From Cydia pomonella (taxonomy: Eukaryota > Arthropoda > Insecta > Lepidoptera > Tortricidae), in the NCBI RefSeq assembly GCF_033807575.1, contig NC_084730.1, positions 3,579,986 to 3,643,985 of the forward strand: a stretch of 64,000 nucleotides of DNA. Reading direction: 5' to 3'. Under the pieces are notes generated by a model. It had not been told where the DNA came from, made no database searches, and worked only from the letters and a program-made list of their open reading frames with translations. Both the position numbers and the translations under genes were made by a program. This document shows positions 9,889 to 20,716 of the stretch, one piece after another. Each line of letters opens with the position of its first letter. The stretch's first letter is position 1.

Positions 9889-10257
9889 AAAAGTAGCGTC
9901 CGCCATATTTATTTTCAAAATAGATGTCATTTTTAAAATCCACACCCCTAAAAACCCAGAAAACAACACCCATGACGACTTTTTCAAAAAAGTGACGTCC
10001 GCCATCTTTATTTCCAAAATGGACGTCATTTGTAAAATTAGTACACATACATCATACAACATGAAAACTAAAAACATTTCCATCCTCTTTTGGGCAGTTG
10101 TGTAAGTCTGTGATAACCCTAGGTAGGTACGGAGACCTTGAGCGGTGTCGGCATTTACGCAAACATCAAAGGCGTCGGCCCACTGTTACTTTTTACACTG
10201 TGCTTTTAGTGTGTAAACGAAAACGTCACATGATATATCAAAAGAAAAGTTATTTTA

Positions 10258-10825
10258 TCTTATACCTTTAAACGAGCAATTCTTGTATATATATATAATA
10301 ATATTTCTGTGATCTCGGAAACGGCTCTAACGATTTCGCTGAAATTTGGTATATAGGGGTTTTTGGGGGTATACAATCTATCTAGATTAGTCTTATGTTT
10401 GGGAAAACGCGTGTTTTCGAGTTTTCATGCGTTTTTCTTTCGACGCAGAATATAGTCACTAATTTCGTGTTGCCGGCCACTGTCCGTCTGGTCCAGCGGG
10501 TTAAGGCGCGGACTGCTAAACGAGTGTTACGGGTTCGAATCTCGCCCGGTGACTAACTTTTGTTTTTTTTTTATGTTCAAGTTTATATATAATTTTTTAA
10601 TTTTTATTGTTTTACACAAGTTTAATTTAGTAAAAAAAAATGACCTATGTAATAAGAGAAATCGACAATAGATGGCGTTACTCTGTGACAAGTGCTGTAA
10701 GGTTAAAATCGATTGTAAATAATAATAATTGTCAGTTCACATTTTACTTTTTAAGTTTATGTAGATTATCACCACCATATTACAATAAATAGTTATAACC
10801 GAGCAAAGCTCGGTCGCCCAGGTAC
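10258..10825 (+). mobile_element. Helitron-like non-autonomous element, copy C
   Basis: It has the same 5' TCTTATACCTTTAAACG after A and the same 3' hairpin and GGTAC terminus before T as copy B. Relative to copy B it carries about 115 bp of extra sequence near 10640-10757 with no clear termini. The internal tRNA-like segment (10466-10551) has an A box (TGGTCCAGCGG) and B box (GGTTCGAATCT, one mismatch at the end). Confidence 0.75.
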
Positions 10826-10849
10826 TATATTACTAACTGTACTAGGTTG

Positions 10850-10955
10850 CCTTTTTAACAAGTTGGTCCAGTCCATGGTTGCCTACATTTTATTTAAAAA
10901 TCGGTTAATCTAGGCGACCATTAACTGGACCAACTTTTTTAATACGGCAACTTTC
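10850..10955. repeat. Imperfect inverted repeat
   Basis: 'aagttggtccagt' and 'aactggaccaactt' are inverted, as are 'ggttgcct' and 'aggcgacc' inside. It is probably another small MITE; its ends are not resolved. Confidence 0.45.
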
Positions 10956-11254
10956 AAATAAGCTTTCATTTGATATATCATACGATGAAATAACAAACAA
11001 AAAAACTATCCGTACGCAATCTTACAAGGCAACCTACTTGAAATGTATCACTGTGAATTTTGTCTTACATTTATTTCTTATCAGAAATAAATAACATGAG
11101 GGTGCATATACCTTATAACGTATCTCTATATAACTATCGGTTATCAATATTAGCATTAGCGGTTAACAACAACATTCCCCTTAAAACAAATAACTATCGC
11201 GAGGAAAATACCAAGTCCAAACATCTGAAAAAAATCCGGAAAGAAAAGCTGCAA

Positions 11255-11418
11255 CTGGCTTTTAAAATGGTACAAGGAAGGGTGGTCATCTGTATGAGAA
11301 TGTGTTTTTTATGTCTCTATTTGACCCAATGGTTGACTGGTAGAGAATGCCTTTTGGCATTAAGTCCGCCATTTGTGTTTTTTTTTTGTTTGTGCAATAA
11401 AGTTTAAATAAATAAATA
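11255..11418 (+). repeat. LINE 3'-tail fragment
   Basis: 'ggttgactggtagagaatgcc', 'aagtccgcc' and 'gcaataaagtttaaataaa' match the inverse of 25808-25932. The ending in AATAAA and an A-rich run fits the 3' end of a non-LTR element. The open frame across 11060-11407 has no RT motif. Confidence 0.55.
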
Positions 11419-11539
11419 ATATTCATGTAACGCGATAACGAATTCTACGTGAACGAAACCGCGGGCAATACCTATTATAGTAACAACAAAATAACAATTT
11501 TCTATTGCTATTAATTTAAAACACGCTTTAGGAATTTTT

Positions 11540-11700
11540 TTGATGGACCGTAGACGCAGTCAAGGGCACCCCGCTCCCCACTACCGTTGTTCGCTGCCTC
11601 CTGCCACAGCGCGCGGCGCGCGCAAACTTGCCGCGCGTTTGAAACGTAACGTATTTATATAAGCAAGGAATGCATACATATCAGTAATGAGTGTCGCCGT
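11540..11700 (+). other. GC-rich promoter-like block
   Basis: The GC-rich run 'gcgcgcggcgcgcgcaaac' is followed by 'tatttatataagc', a plausible TATA box, then AT-rich DNA in which 'ctttaattcaatatt'-like motifs recur at about 11768, 11906 and 12031. A similar GC-rich block occurs at 7740-7860. No downstream reading frame was found. Confidence 0.35.
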
Positions 11701-12202
11701 GATTTTATATTTCTAAATTTTTGTTTAGTAACTGAGATCATTGTTGATGATCGATTATTATTAACTCTACAAACTTTAATTCAATATTAGCTATACTGCT
11801 TAACCTGAAATCAATATCTAGACAAGCACATTGTCTACATGTCTAACTTTTTACTAGAATACTAAGTTGATCGATAATATCGTAATTTTGCAATATCAGC
11901 AACTCTAATTCTATATTTACAAAATAACTCGTGTTTTTACGTTTACCAGAAAGCAGCTGTTCCAGATTTCTAAAAACTGAAAATTGTACATAAATTGAAG
12001 TGTTATTCGATATGCTAAAGTTTTCTGTAACTTTAATTCTATATTTACTTAGTTATTAGCAAAAATTAAAATATTCAAATATAACCGAAAGCTCAACCTT
12101 AAAATTTATAACTTTTTACCAAAGTATTATTTAACATACTCCCAATGACATATCAAAAAAGAAAAAACTTTAATATTATCGAAACCCATTTTTGTTCAAC
12201 CG

Positions 12203-12400
12203 CTGGTCTAAGCGTGAGTTTGGGAGTTCGAAACCCGGCAAGCTTATTTTTTGTGTGATGAACTGATTCATTGGTGTTTTCTATGTATATAAGTACGTAT
12301 TTATCTATATACGTATGTTTATCGTCGCCTAGTACCCATAGTACAAGCTTTGTTTCGTTTGAGGCTAAGTCGATTTGTGTAAGATTGACCCCAAATATTG
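12203..12400 (+). mobile_element. tRNA-headed SINE, second family
   Basis: A tRNA-like head (A-box-like TGGTCTAAGCG, B-box-like GTTCGAAACCC) leads into 'tttttgtgtgatgaac', 'gttttctatgtatataagt' and 'cgcctagtacccatagtaca', a body I recognise as a common lepidopteran SINE type. A 5' fragment of a related element is at 15612-15712. Confidence 0.7.
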
Positions 12401-12418
12401 ATTTATTTTATTTATTTA

Positions 12419-12550
12419 GATTCAGACCAAGATATGTTGACAGCGATTTTGACAGCTCAGTTATTTTAAACGTCACACTATGAAATTATGACGTTTACTT
12501 AACACTTGATCTGAGCTATTAATCGGTGCCAACTTAACTTGGTCTGACTC
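12419..12550 (+). mobile_element. TA-flanked palindromic MITE, copy 1
   Basis: It is 132 bp, flanked by TA on both sides, with ends 'gattcagaccaagat' / 'cttggtctgactc' and a near-palindromic interior containing 'aattatgacgttta'. A second copy is at 49769-49920. The TA duplication fits the Tc1/mariner group. Confidence 0.75.
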
Positions 12551-12645
12551 TATTTTTTTGTCATTTGACGAACTGAAAAGTGACCTGACAAAAGTTTCGC
12601 TTATCAACTGTCTCAGTCAAACAAAAGAAATTTAGTATTTGCTTA

Positions 12646-12929
12646 GAGAAATAAGAAGTAATAGAGTGCTCACTCCATACATCAGTTTTGGTACAAAAAT
12701 GATTATTATATTCGCAGTCGACATCTAGCGTCAAGTAGCGGAACTCTCAGTACTGCTACTCGACAATAGATATCGCAGCAAACAAAAAGTATAATGCTCA
12801 ACGATTTTCAGCTAATATTATAACCAGAGTAAGTGTAGGAGTTGAAAATGGAGTTCCGGTTACTCTGGTTATAATATTAGCGCAAAATCCTGATGTATGG
12901 ATTGAGCACTCTATTACTTCTTATTTCTG
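12646..12929 (+). mobile_element. Long-TIR MITE with embedded palindrome
   Basis: The outer ends 'gaaataagaagtaatagag' and the inverse 'ctctattacttcttatttc' extend through 'tgctca(c/a)tccatacatcag' for about 40 bp. The interior carries 'cgcagtcgacatctagcg', shared with the palindromic MITE at 15953-16202, so the inner part is a related element. Confidence 0.7.
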
Positions 12930-13099
12930 TATGGTATTTGTTGACTGCTTTTAGCGCCTAAAACCTTTATAAAGCAATAACTTACATAACTTGAATCATT
13001 GGAATCAACATTCCTACCTAAGAAGACGATACAAAATAAAAAAATCGAATAAAATGTATTCGACTAAACAGGCGTATTCTGATTTAATAACAGAATATT

Positions 13100-13434
13100 C
13101 AATAAATAAATATTATAGGATATTATTACACAAATTTACTGACAAGGAAAGGTACCCAACTGTCCGGTTCCGATTTGATTTATATTTATATATGTTATAG
13201 AGTAGTCTAAAATGACGGACACGTATTTTTTTTTTAGCTGCCCAAACTCAACCTATTGGGAGAAATTGTCCTCCAAAGTACTAAAAAATTACTAAATCTT
13301 CTAACTCATATAAAAAGTGATACTCAAGCAACTTGCTAGTTAATGGCTTGTTTGAGTATATGTTTGAAAACAGGAAAAAATAATGTACACGTGTTTTGTT
13401 ATATCTGCTTAAACTCAAGTTTTCCTAAAAAAAC
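13100..13434 (-). mobile_element. Retroelement 3' region sharing the SINE tail, copy 1
   Basis: On the minus strand it ends in the same 'ctataatatttatttatt' tail as the tRNA-headed SINE but has a different body ('aagttgctcg'-type text, 'ggacagttgggtacc'). A second copy lies at 38140-38455. Sharing only the 3' end suggests this is the 3' UTR of the LINE that mobilises the SINE. No RT frame remains. Confidence 0.6.
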
Positions 13435-13881
13435 ACCCGTCTTTATGTGTAACTTTTGTGTAACTTGTGTGTCTGGCCACGCCCTTGATGATGTGGTGGG
13501 GGACAGTTGGACACAGCGAGACTCGTTGAAATTATGCTTCGTTATAAATCTCCTTACTTCTTATATCTATGGAGGACAACCTTTCGCGACTTCATTTTTT
13601 TAATTTGCCGCCTTTTTATACTGACGAAGTTGTTTTACCGACTATATATGGCTAGCGGCCTTCTAGTAGTTGTTGCCATTCTAAGCTGGCTACACTAGCC
13701 ATTCTAAAACGTCACGCCTTTTCCTCCTGTCATCTGTCTGTCAAGCGTACTTGTCGCTTGTTTTGTATTATCACTGTTTAATGTATTATTACTTGTTCTG
13801 GGATATTATTACTTACTCTATATTATAATATTAAGTTAATCGTATTTATTATCGACTTATTTGAACGGACATTGTTTCGAG

Positions 13882-13948
13882 ATGGAGTCAGTGTTTGTGA
13901 AAATAGAACCTTTGTGGGAGGAGGACTTAACGCCATTGCCTCCGGCTG
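13882..13948 (+). CDS. Zinc-finger gene 1, coding exon 1
   Basis: It encodes MESVFVKIEPLWEED and a short proline-rich end, then stops at donor GTAAGC in phase 1. The same style of start (ME-x-V-x-VK-x-EP-x-WE) occurs in exon 1 of the paralogue at 40647-40584, which supports the start codon. Confidence 0.8.
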
Positions 13949-16900
13949 GTAAGCAGTCTGTCTAAATATCTACGTATAGGAGCATCCACACCGCAGGGGG
14001 CCACGGCCCGGGGCGGCAGGCTGCGAAGGGCGGCAAAAGTAACAGGGTTTTTTTTTTCCCCTAGCAAGTTCTATTCTCCATACAAACGTAGTTACGCTCT
14101 CATTTTAAAACTACTAGAACGATTGCTCTGAAACTTTGTACTTACAATAGGATAAGGTATATTTAGTCCTGTAATTAGTTTATGTAGCTTCAGATACCAT
14201 AATTTAAAAAATACAGTGATTTTAAGTTTTTCATACAAAACTTGTTTTTGCTCTATTTCGTTTGTTTTATAAACTGGAGCTATATAAACTAATTAAAGGA
14301 CTATATCACCTCATTGTTTGTGCAAATTTTCATTACATCCAACATATAGTTTTAAAATGAGAATGAAACTCTGTTTGTATGGGAAGGTGAAATTCTGCCA
14401 CACTTGGCGGGGACTCTTTAATGAAATACATTATCATCAGTTAATGGGGCAGTGAATGTAACTGGCCCGGGTCCTCAAATATTTAAATACACATATACGT
14501 TAGGTAACTTTTGTGGCTGCAGATTAGATAACTAGAGCACTTCACACATCTTTCTTAGTCCTGAATCCTTAATCGCAAAGGTGTAACCGCATTTAGGAGT
14601 ATGACTGCACCAACTAGGAACAATTTTTCAAACAATCAGAATAATCCTAGTTAGGACAACTGATTTAAGTAAGGTTGTTTTACGGCTGGTATAGATTCAC
14701 GATCCCCCATGGAGTCACACCCACTGTTTAAAAAACACTGCACTAGCTTTTATTTTACTGTCTATGGAATATGAAAGTGACTGCATGCATAAACTCAGTT
14801 GTCCTCTATAGGCAGAAAAAATTGTTCTCAAAAAGATACAAAAAAAGGTCTCAAAATTGGGTCAGGATCCTTATTATACACAGACAAAAGATTTAGGGTC
14901 CCCAGCAAGCTCGGTTCTCCATACAAACGTAGTTACGCTCTCATTTTAAAAAGACTAGCTAGATTGTTCTGAAACTTTGTACTTACAATAGGATAAGGTA
15001 TTCAGACAAGACTAGGTAAATAGTTTATGTACAGTGCTTCTTTTTTTATTTGATATTTTTTATTTTTTTATATTATTATTATTTAATAAGCAGGCAGGCA
15101 GTTTGACAACTGATCCTGTATCCAATATTCATAAAGATAGTTATCATGAACGAGTAGTAGATATAATGTGCTTGTCTAATTTATTTTTAAACTGGTTCAC
15201 ATTTGGTGCTGAAACCACATCTTCTGGGAGTTTGTTCCAAGCCCTCACCACTCGATTGCTGAAAAAGTGTTTGTATGGGTTACTGTGAGCCCTATGCCTT
15301 TCCAGCTTTAAATGATGACCTCTCAGACGGTTGTTGTTGTTGCGCTTGAACATCTCTTGAAAATCCTTGAGGTCATAGTGCCCAGATAGTTTTTGCTCTA
15401 TTTCGAAACTAATTACAGGACTAGATATACCTCATGTTATTGTATGTGCAAAGTTTAATTACAATCCAATATGTAGTTTTACAATGAGAACAAAACTCCG
15501 TTTGTATGGGAAGGTGAAATTTGGCCGAGCTTGCCGGGGACTCTTAAGGCCCCTGCTTTATTGTGATGATAAATTATTTTATTGATGTTGATTATATAGA
15601 ATGCCGAGGGTTCTGGGTTCAGAGTAAGGCCCGGTAAGGGAATTTTTTTGTGTGATGAGCATGGATATTTGTTCCTGAGTCTAAGGTGTTTTCTATGTAT
15701 ATAAGCAAAGAGAATAGATTAAAAAAGAGAGATAAAGTCTAAAATAAGAATGATGAGATGCCCCTTAGTTTAACATCCAAAACAGATGGTGCTGTTCTGC
15801 GCCATATGTTATGCGGACACTGAATTGTCAAACATCAACTTTTGTCAATCCGTGTTACCGCAAAATGTATGGAGCCTTTACTGTTGTACCTGTCAAATTC
15901 GAAGCAAGAAATTGTCATAGATTTAAGGCATCTTACTTAATCAATGTGCTTATTATTTTCGCAGTCGACATCTAGCATCGAGTAGCGGAACTCTCAGTAC
16001 TGCTACTCGATAGATATCGCGGCAAACAAAAAGTCTAATGCTCGACTATTTTCCGCTAATATTATAACCAGAATAAGCGTAGGAGTTGAAAATAGAGTTC
16101 CGGAATAGTTATAATATTAGCGGAAAATCGTTGAGCATTAGACTTTGTTTGCCGCGGTATAGAGTTCCGCTACTAGATGCTAGATGTCGACTGCGAAAAT
16201 AACTTCTTATTTCTCTATGGCCCTACTGATTGTATGAGATTATAACTAACACTTCTTTACAGGGCACAGGGCAGCTACAACCCCAGCAGACAACACGCAA
16301 ACTATTAACACGAATCTGGAGGTCGTGGTGAAGCTTGAGCCTCAAGAAGTACACATAGAATTTGACTCGAGGGAGGCAATAGGGGCGGGAGAGACGGAGA
16401 GTGTTCAGTCTCATGGTAAGTTGTAATTGACGCGGCCAATGATGATCCGTATGACAAGTTCTCCAATTCGCTTTGGAAAGATTTAATAAAAAAATAATTG
16501 ATGAAATAGTTTTTTACAGTATTTTTATTACTTAACTGTTACATTTCTGAATAGAAAAATGTGTGACAGCCAATTCATTCATTCTTTTAAAATTATGGCG
16601 TCAGTCCAGTGGGACTATTACAGTATCAAGGTATTAGGAGCTTTAAATACCACTAAAATTGCACTGTTAGTAAGACAGAAAAGAGTGTGTAAAATGGTTA
16701 AACGCGTTTCAAGATTAATTCGCCATTCACTGCACACTACCACATTAGTTTACTGTATAATAAGCTATCGATATTACACTTTAAACAATATTAATTAGCA
16801 AAAACCAAAGGAAATTAGCACGAAGCTAACTATCAAGATGGCGCTCCATCCGGAAGTGTGTATATGCGTGTGTGTGTGCGCGTGTGTATGTGTAGTGGCA

Positions 16901-19073
16901 GCTTATAGACGTACTACACGCAGCGGGCCTATGGGGCCTTCCGGGTCAAATATAACAACGCATTCTGGGTACTGGTGGGGCTGCCCCGCTTCCGTAGTGC
17001 ATCAGGGATGTTTGCTGAAGCGCGTATAGTTGCTTTTATACGATATACGACTATGCACATCCCTGGTGCGCCGAGCGGTTTGACTGCCCATATTTGAGGC
17101 ATTGTGATGGTTTGCAATGTTTTTAGAAGTACTTATGTTTAACTACTTACTCTTTAGGTACATTGCCCTAGTAAATATTTATTTATATGAAATGTATGTT
17201 CTAACATAGCTCGTAGTAAAAGGGTCCTTATGGCAGTTTCTAGTTACGGAGATATTGATGTTTTTGTAAAATGCTTCAAAATTATCGTATTTTTTTTGTT
17301 GTTTGCAAAATAGTAAAATATACAGATAGACGTGTATTTGTAGCTCGGTTTCACTAGTGTACGTTAAGGATTGCTATATTAAAATTGGGATCAAAGTTTA
17401 GTAGAAAGGGTTGCTTATGGCAGACCATATACAAGAATGATGAATCTTTTGATAAAAATTGTTCAATAAAATGTAGTTGTAACTTTATTTTACGGGTAGG
17501 TACACCATTTTTTCTCTCACTTGGCGGCGGCGTGGCAAAACGTAGCCGTTCTTCCTTTGTCTTTTACCGTCGCTATCACCGTCTCTCTCCTACACGCGAC
17601 AATTCGCTCGCCGCACTCTTCACGCGTTGTTCTTACGTAATTCATGATGCCTCTTAGTGGTTACTGATTGGTGGTGCAAATGTGTTCGCTTTAGTGTCCG
17701 ACCGAAGCATGCTTTTTTGCCGAAACCGAAGGAAGGATCTATACTTAACTACACAAATAACAACAAATAACAAAATACAAAAAACACATGCAAATAAGGA
17801 CCCTTTAGGCATGGACGGCCACATATGTATACTAACATAAATATGAGTCTGTTAGTTACTTGAAATAAATTATATCTATAAAATACCGACTCCGGTGTTG
17901 CTCGAAGTCACATTATGATCTCGATTTCCTTGCCATTTACACTAGACACAGTTGACGTCACTTCTATGTACTCGTATTGTTTCAGAAAATGCTATGCAAT
18001 CCGGAGAACAGGTAGACGATGAGAAAACTACATACGAGTGCGACTCGTGTGAAGCCTTATTCAGTCACAGACGTAGTCTAATTCGTCATCTACGCCGCAG
18101 TCACAACGTACACGTCGAAAAAGACCCTTTACATCAAAATGGGAACAAATCATACGCCTGCGAAATATGCGCAAAGGTTTTCAAGCATCCAAGCAAATTA
18201 AAAGAGCACTTGCAAATACATTCACACGAGAAACATTTTATATGCCAAATTTGCCAAGCGCAGTTCGCAACGTCAAGATATTTAACGAAACACGAGCGAA
18301 TCCATCCTGAAAAAAACCCATACGGCTGCAATATATGCAAAAAACGCTTCACGACTGGAAGTTCTTTAAAGAAACATGAGCGGATGCACGCGGGAGTTAC
18401 GCCGTATTTTTGTGAAATATGTCAAATAGAATTTGCGCATATGAGCACTTTAGTAGCGCATGAACGGGTTCATAATGGAGAGAAAGCATACAACTGCGAT
18501 ATGTGCGAGATGTTATTTCCTTCGTTAAGCTCTTTGCAGAAACATAAGCGATGTCACAGAGACAAACTATCCTGTAATGTTTGCGAAAAAAAGTTTATAC
18601 ATTTGCGGAATTTGGAGGAACATTCACGAATACACACTGGGGAAAAGCCTTACGAGTGTGAGATTTGTAAAAAGGAATTTACACAACTAGTTTACTTAAG
18701 GAGGCATAAACGTACTCATAATGAAGAAAAACCGCACGTTTGCGGCGTTTGTCATTTAAAATTCAGAGATTTATGTAATTTAAAGAAACATAAACAGATT
18801 CATACTGGGGAGAAGCCATTCCAATGTGGGTATTGCAAAAGATTGTTCAGAGCATCGAGCAGTTTAAAGAATCATATAAGAATACACACTGGTGAAAAGC
18901 CATACAACTGTAGCACATGTAATAAGAGCTTTAGAGTATTTAGTAATATGAAGAAACATGAAAGAGTTCACACTGGTGAAAGACCATATTCATGCGATAT
19001 ATGTCAGCAGGATTTCGCAGATTCCTGCCATTTGAGGAGACATGAAAAAATTCATAATACAAAAACGAGATAG
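13882..19073 (+). CDS. C2H2 zinc-finger protein gene 1 (3 coding exons, 12 fingers)
   Basis: A predicted nuclear DNA-binding protein, join(13882..13948, 16263..16415, 17986..19073), 1308 nt, 435 aa. Junctions are GT/AG and all phase 1, so the frame continues. Residues 1-73 are acidic and carry two VKxEP motifs (VKIEP, VKLEP), consistent with SUMO-acceptor sites. Residues from about 90 to 429 form 12 C2H2 fingers with linkers such as HTGEKPY. I see no ZAD, BTB or SCAN domain. The ATG has a good context (cgagATGG). AATAAA at 19291-19296 may be the poly(A) signal. It is a diverged paralogue of the gene at 40647-21781, which faces it. The DNA target is unknown. No stop or frameshift is seen. Confidence 0.85.
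14056..14417 (+). mobile_element. 'gtcccc' TIR MITE, copy 1 (in intron 1 of zinc-finger gene 1)
   Basis: The left region 'ctccatacaaacgtagttac' and right region 'tttgtatgggaaggtgaaat' are long imperfect inverted repeats ending in 'gcggggactctt'. Relatives are at 14893-15545, 24603-25245 (interrupted) and 62285-62753. Confidence 0.7.
14893..15545 (+). mobile_element. 'gtcccc' TIR MITE, copy 2, carrying a LINE insertion
   Basis: The ends 'agggtccccagcaagctcgg' and 'ccgagcttgccggggactct' are clear inverted repeats. The middle (about 15030-15386) is foreign and holds a LINE fragment on the minus strand. The element lies in intron 1 of zinc-finger gene 1. Confidence 0.75.
15030..15386 (-). pseudogene. 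5'-truncated LINE fragment (RT C-terminal region)
   Basis: The minus-strand frame 15353-15144 reads LERHRAHSNPYKHFFSNR and then VVRAWNKLPEDVVSAP, text typical of the C-terminus of jockey/CR1-like reverse transcriptases. It is followed by a T-rich stretch on the + strand that corresponds to the 3' tail. It is dead on arrival, with no catalytic domain. Confidence 0.75.
15612..15712 (+). repeat. SINE 5' fragment
   Basis: 'ggttctgggttcagagtaagg' followed by 'tttttgtgtgatgagcat' and 'gttttctatgtatataag' matches the head and first body part of the SINE families here. The 3' half is absent. Confidence 0.55.
15773..15902 (+). mobile_element. Hairpin MITE, copy 1
   Basis: The ends 'aaaacagatggtgctgttc' and 'tgttgtacctgtcaaatt' are weakly inverted around 'ttatgcgg' / 'ccgcaaaatgtatgg'. 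The second, inverted copy is 56011-56157, which aligns across the whole length. Confidence 0.55.
15953..16202 (+). mobile_element. 250-bp palindromic MITE
   Basis: Left 'tattttcgcagtcgacatct' is the inverse of the right end, and arms of over 100 bp stay paired through 'gagtagcggaactct' and 'ttccgctaatattataac'. It ends 60 bp before coding exon 2 of zinc-finger gene 1. Parts of it occur inside 12646-12929 and at 2219-2250. Confidence 0.75.
16263..16415 (+). CDS. Zinc-finger gene 1, coding exon 2
   Basis: Acceptor 'cttctttacag' and donor 'G|GTAAGT' bound a phase 1-1 exon of 153 nt, encoding 51 residues that include EVVVKLEPQEVHIEF. This is the VKxE module shared with the paralogue. It has no frame-breaking stop. 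Confidence 0.8.
16573..16857 (+). repeat. Dispersed repeat of unknown class, copy 2
   Basis: Same family as 675-1041. An open frame across 16559-16798 is a by-product of the repeat. Confidence 0.6.
16855..16897. repeat. Imperfect (GT)n microsatellite
   Basis: A run of GT with interspersed GC and AT ('gtgtgtgtgcgcgtgtgt'). Confidence 0.8.
17217..17806. mobile_element. Candidate ~590-bp element with 13-bp inverted ends
   Basis: 'aaagggtccttat' at the left is the inverse of 'ataaggacccttt' at the right. The interior repeats 'cttatggca' and has a GC-rich block at 17520-17600. The open frame 17385-17657 inside has no domain. It lies in intron 2 of zinc-finger gene 1. A TA duplication is possible but one base off. 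Confidence 0.5.
17986..19073 (+). CDS. Zinc-finger gene 1, coding exon 3 (all fingers)
   Basis: Acceptor 'attgtttcag' opens in phase 1 with GAA-AAT-GCT. The exon encodes 12 C2H2 fingers, from 'CDSCEALFSHRRSLIRH' to 'CDICQQDFADSCHLRRH', and ends with TAG. Finger 1 has a four-residue H-H spacing, and finger 6 ends in C-H rather than the usual T-H. The open frame extends upstream of the acceptor to 17952, but the splice site and phase argue against a start there. Confidence 0.88.
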
Positions 19074-19290
19074 TTTGACGTTACATAATTTTAGATTAGA
19101 AACATTAGTAATTAACAGTAACAATTATTTACGGGGGAGTATTATATTCTCCCGTGAAAGGAAAATGCAGTAAAACGACGAATCATTTTTTCATGTGTTT
19201 TAATTTATGTTAACGCATTTCGTAGCATGGTTGATTTGTTCAGCTGCAGTGTTTAGTAAATCTAAGAATAACATTCAAGATAATTATTTC

Positions 19291-19296
19291 AATAAA
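19291..19296 (+). terminator. Candidate poly(A) signal AATAAA for zinc-finger gene 1
   Basis: AATAAA lies 218 nt after the stop codon. A second AATAAA at about 19340 is also possible. Confidence 0.4.
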
Positions 19297-19381
19297 CATG
19301 TTAAGGATGACTATGTTTGTAGACAAATTAACTTTTACTTAATAAAATGTTTCACTTAAATAAGTACGATGGTCCGATCCA

Positions 19382-19535
19382 TTAACACATTCACTGCCAG
19401 ACAAAAAACGGCGCACTACCCCAGAAACCGGTGGTCTATAGCTGCGTACAAAACAACCCGCCCAGCGGGTTGTCCGGCATCTGAACAAAGTTCACGAGCG
19501 CCCACCAGGTGGGTTCCCGGCAGTGAATGTGTTAA
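19382..19535 (+). mobile_element. TTAA-flanked hairpin MITE
   Basis: TTAACACATTCACTGCC at the left and GGCAGTGAATGTGTTAA at the right are perfect inverses that include TTAA on both sides. TTAA duplication is used by piggyBac-type and some other superfamilies. A GC-richer tail follows to about 19665 with partial repetition ('ccccagaaaccg'). Confidence 0.75.
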
Positions 19536-20176
19536 CACTTTCGAAACCGGGCAAAATTTTGAACAATACCCCAGAAACCGACAGAACTCGCCAGGCGGGC
19601 CACGACGTGCAACACAATGCCGCACGCCGCGTGCCCGCCAGGCGGTCACTCAGGGCTGTGCCAAGTAACTGTCGTATTCATGAATAAAATTATATCTACT
19701 CTCTCATCTGTTTATGCCCCCCGTTTTATTACAATGCATCCTTGTTACGTTTTGCTTCCATGCAGGTGCAGTGCAGTGCTGTTTTATGACTGCCCTATTG
19801 TCTTTATTGAGAACTGCCGCTTAGAAGTTATAATTAGAATTTAGACATTTATAAATTTTAATTTAATTATTGGATGTACCCCCTTCGGGTAAAAGACTGC
19901 TCCAAGGTATGACACTTTGTTCGGCCTTTTGCTGTTTTTAGCCAACCTCGGCCTGCTATTGCCAATATTTCGTCTGTCCATCTAGCGTACGGACGGCTAC
20001 TCGATCTTTTTCCTGTCGGCCCGGTCCAATCTACCGACGTGCTTCTTCAGCGCGTAAGTTAAGGCGTCGGTAACTTTGGACTTCTTGCGGAGGTCATCAT
20101 TCAGAAAATACGATGTGAAAAGATTATTCACTACATCTGTACTACCCAATCAATGACACCTTACTGTCGCCTCTAT

Positions 20177-20580
20177 CACAAAGTAAATGGCGGCGGCGCG
20201 CGCCGGAGCAGAGTCCGCTCAGTACAAAGTGACATTTTCGCCGCACGCACACAGACGTGACATTTACGCACACAGACGTTACATTTACAGGCGTTCTCGG
20301 GCACTCTCGGGCAGAGCTTAGTCGGGCTGTGCGCGCGTTGCTCACTTGACGTCCCCGCCGCTACGTAGGTACCTACTGTCATGTACGTCAAAATGCAGTC
20401 TCTAAGGAATGTAAACATGATAAGATGTATGTATAAACGAATCGATGTATGTATGTCTGTAAACTTATATTACCTACTCCTTTTTAAAATTCGAAATTAA
20501 TACAGAAGCAACCCTAGTGAGTCGGGCAAGTTTAAGTATGTATTTTCAAGAACGGCGGGAACGGACCTGTTTTTTTTGTG
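20177..20580 (+). mobile_element. GC-rich 404-bp element with 7-bp target duplication, copy 1
   Basis: It begins CACAAAGTAAATGG and ends TTTTTTTGTG. CCTCTAT is duplicated at 20170-20176 and 20581-20587. A nearly identical copy is at 57751-58160 with a different 7-bp duplication. Its contents include 'ggcgcgcgcc', 'gttctcgggcactctcggg' and 'cgtacgtcaaaatgcag'-like text with no recognisable protein. Short CACAAA/TTTGTG inverted ends suggest a non-autonomous DNA element, superfamily unassigned. Confidence 0.8.
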
Positions 20581-20716
20581 CCTCTATTGACAATAACTTA
20601 ATTTTAAGACATGTTGTAGCCGTCCGTTTTCCCCGGAAACCGGACCGTGTTACACGACTAAGACCAGTTTTGTATGCGGCTACCCCCAAGAAAACATTGT
20701 GGCTACCACCACTTCG

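Noticed and set aside
9546..9896. 116-codon open frame as a gene
   Set aside because: It is three copies of a 99-bp tandem unit; the length multiple of three keeps it open.
17385..17657. 90-codon open frame in intron 2 of zinc-finger gene 1
   Set aside because: It lies inside a candidate TIR element and has no recognisable domain.
19369..19844. Proline/arginine-rich open frames
   Set aside because: They cover a TTAA MITE and GC-rich repeat; no homology or splice context.
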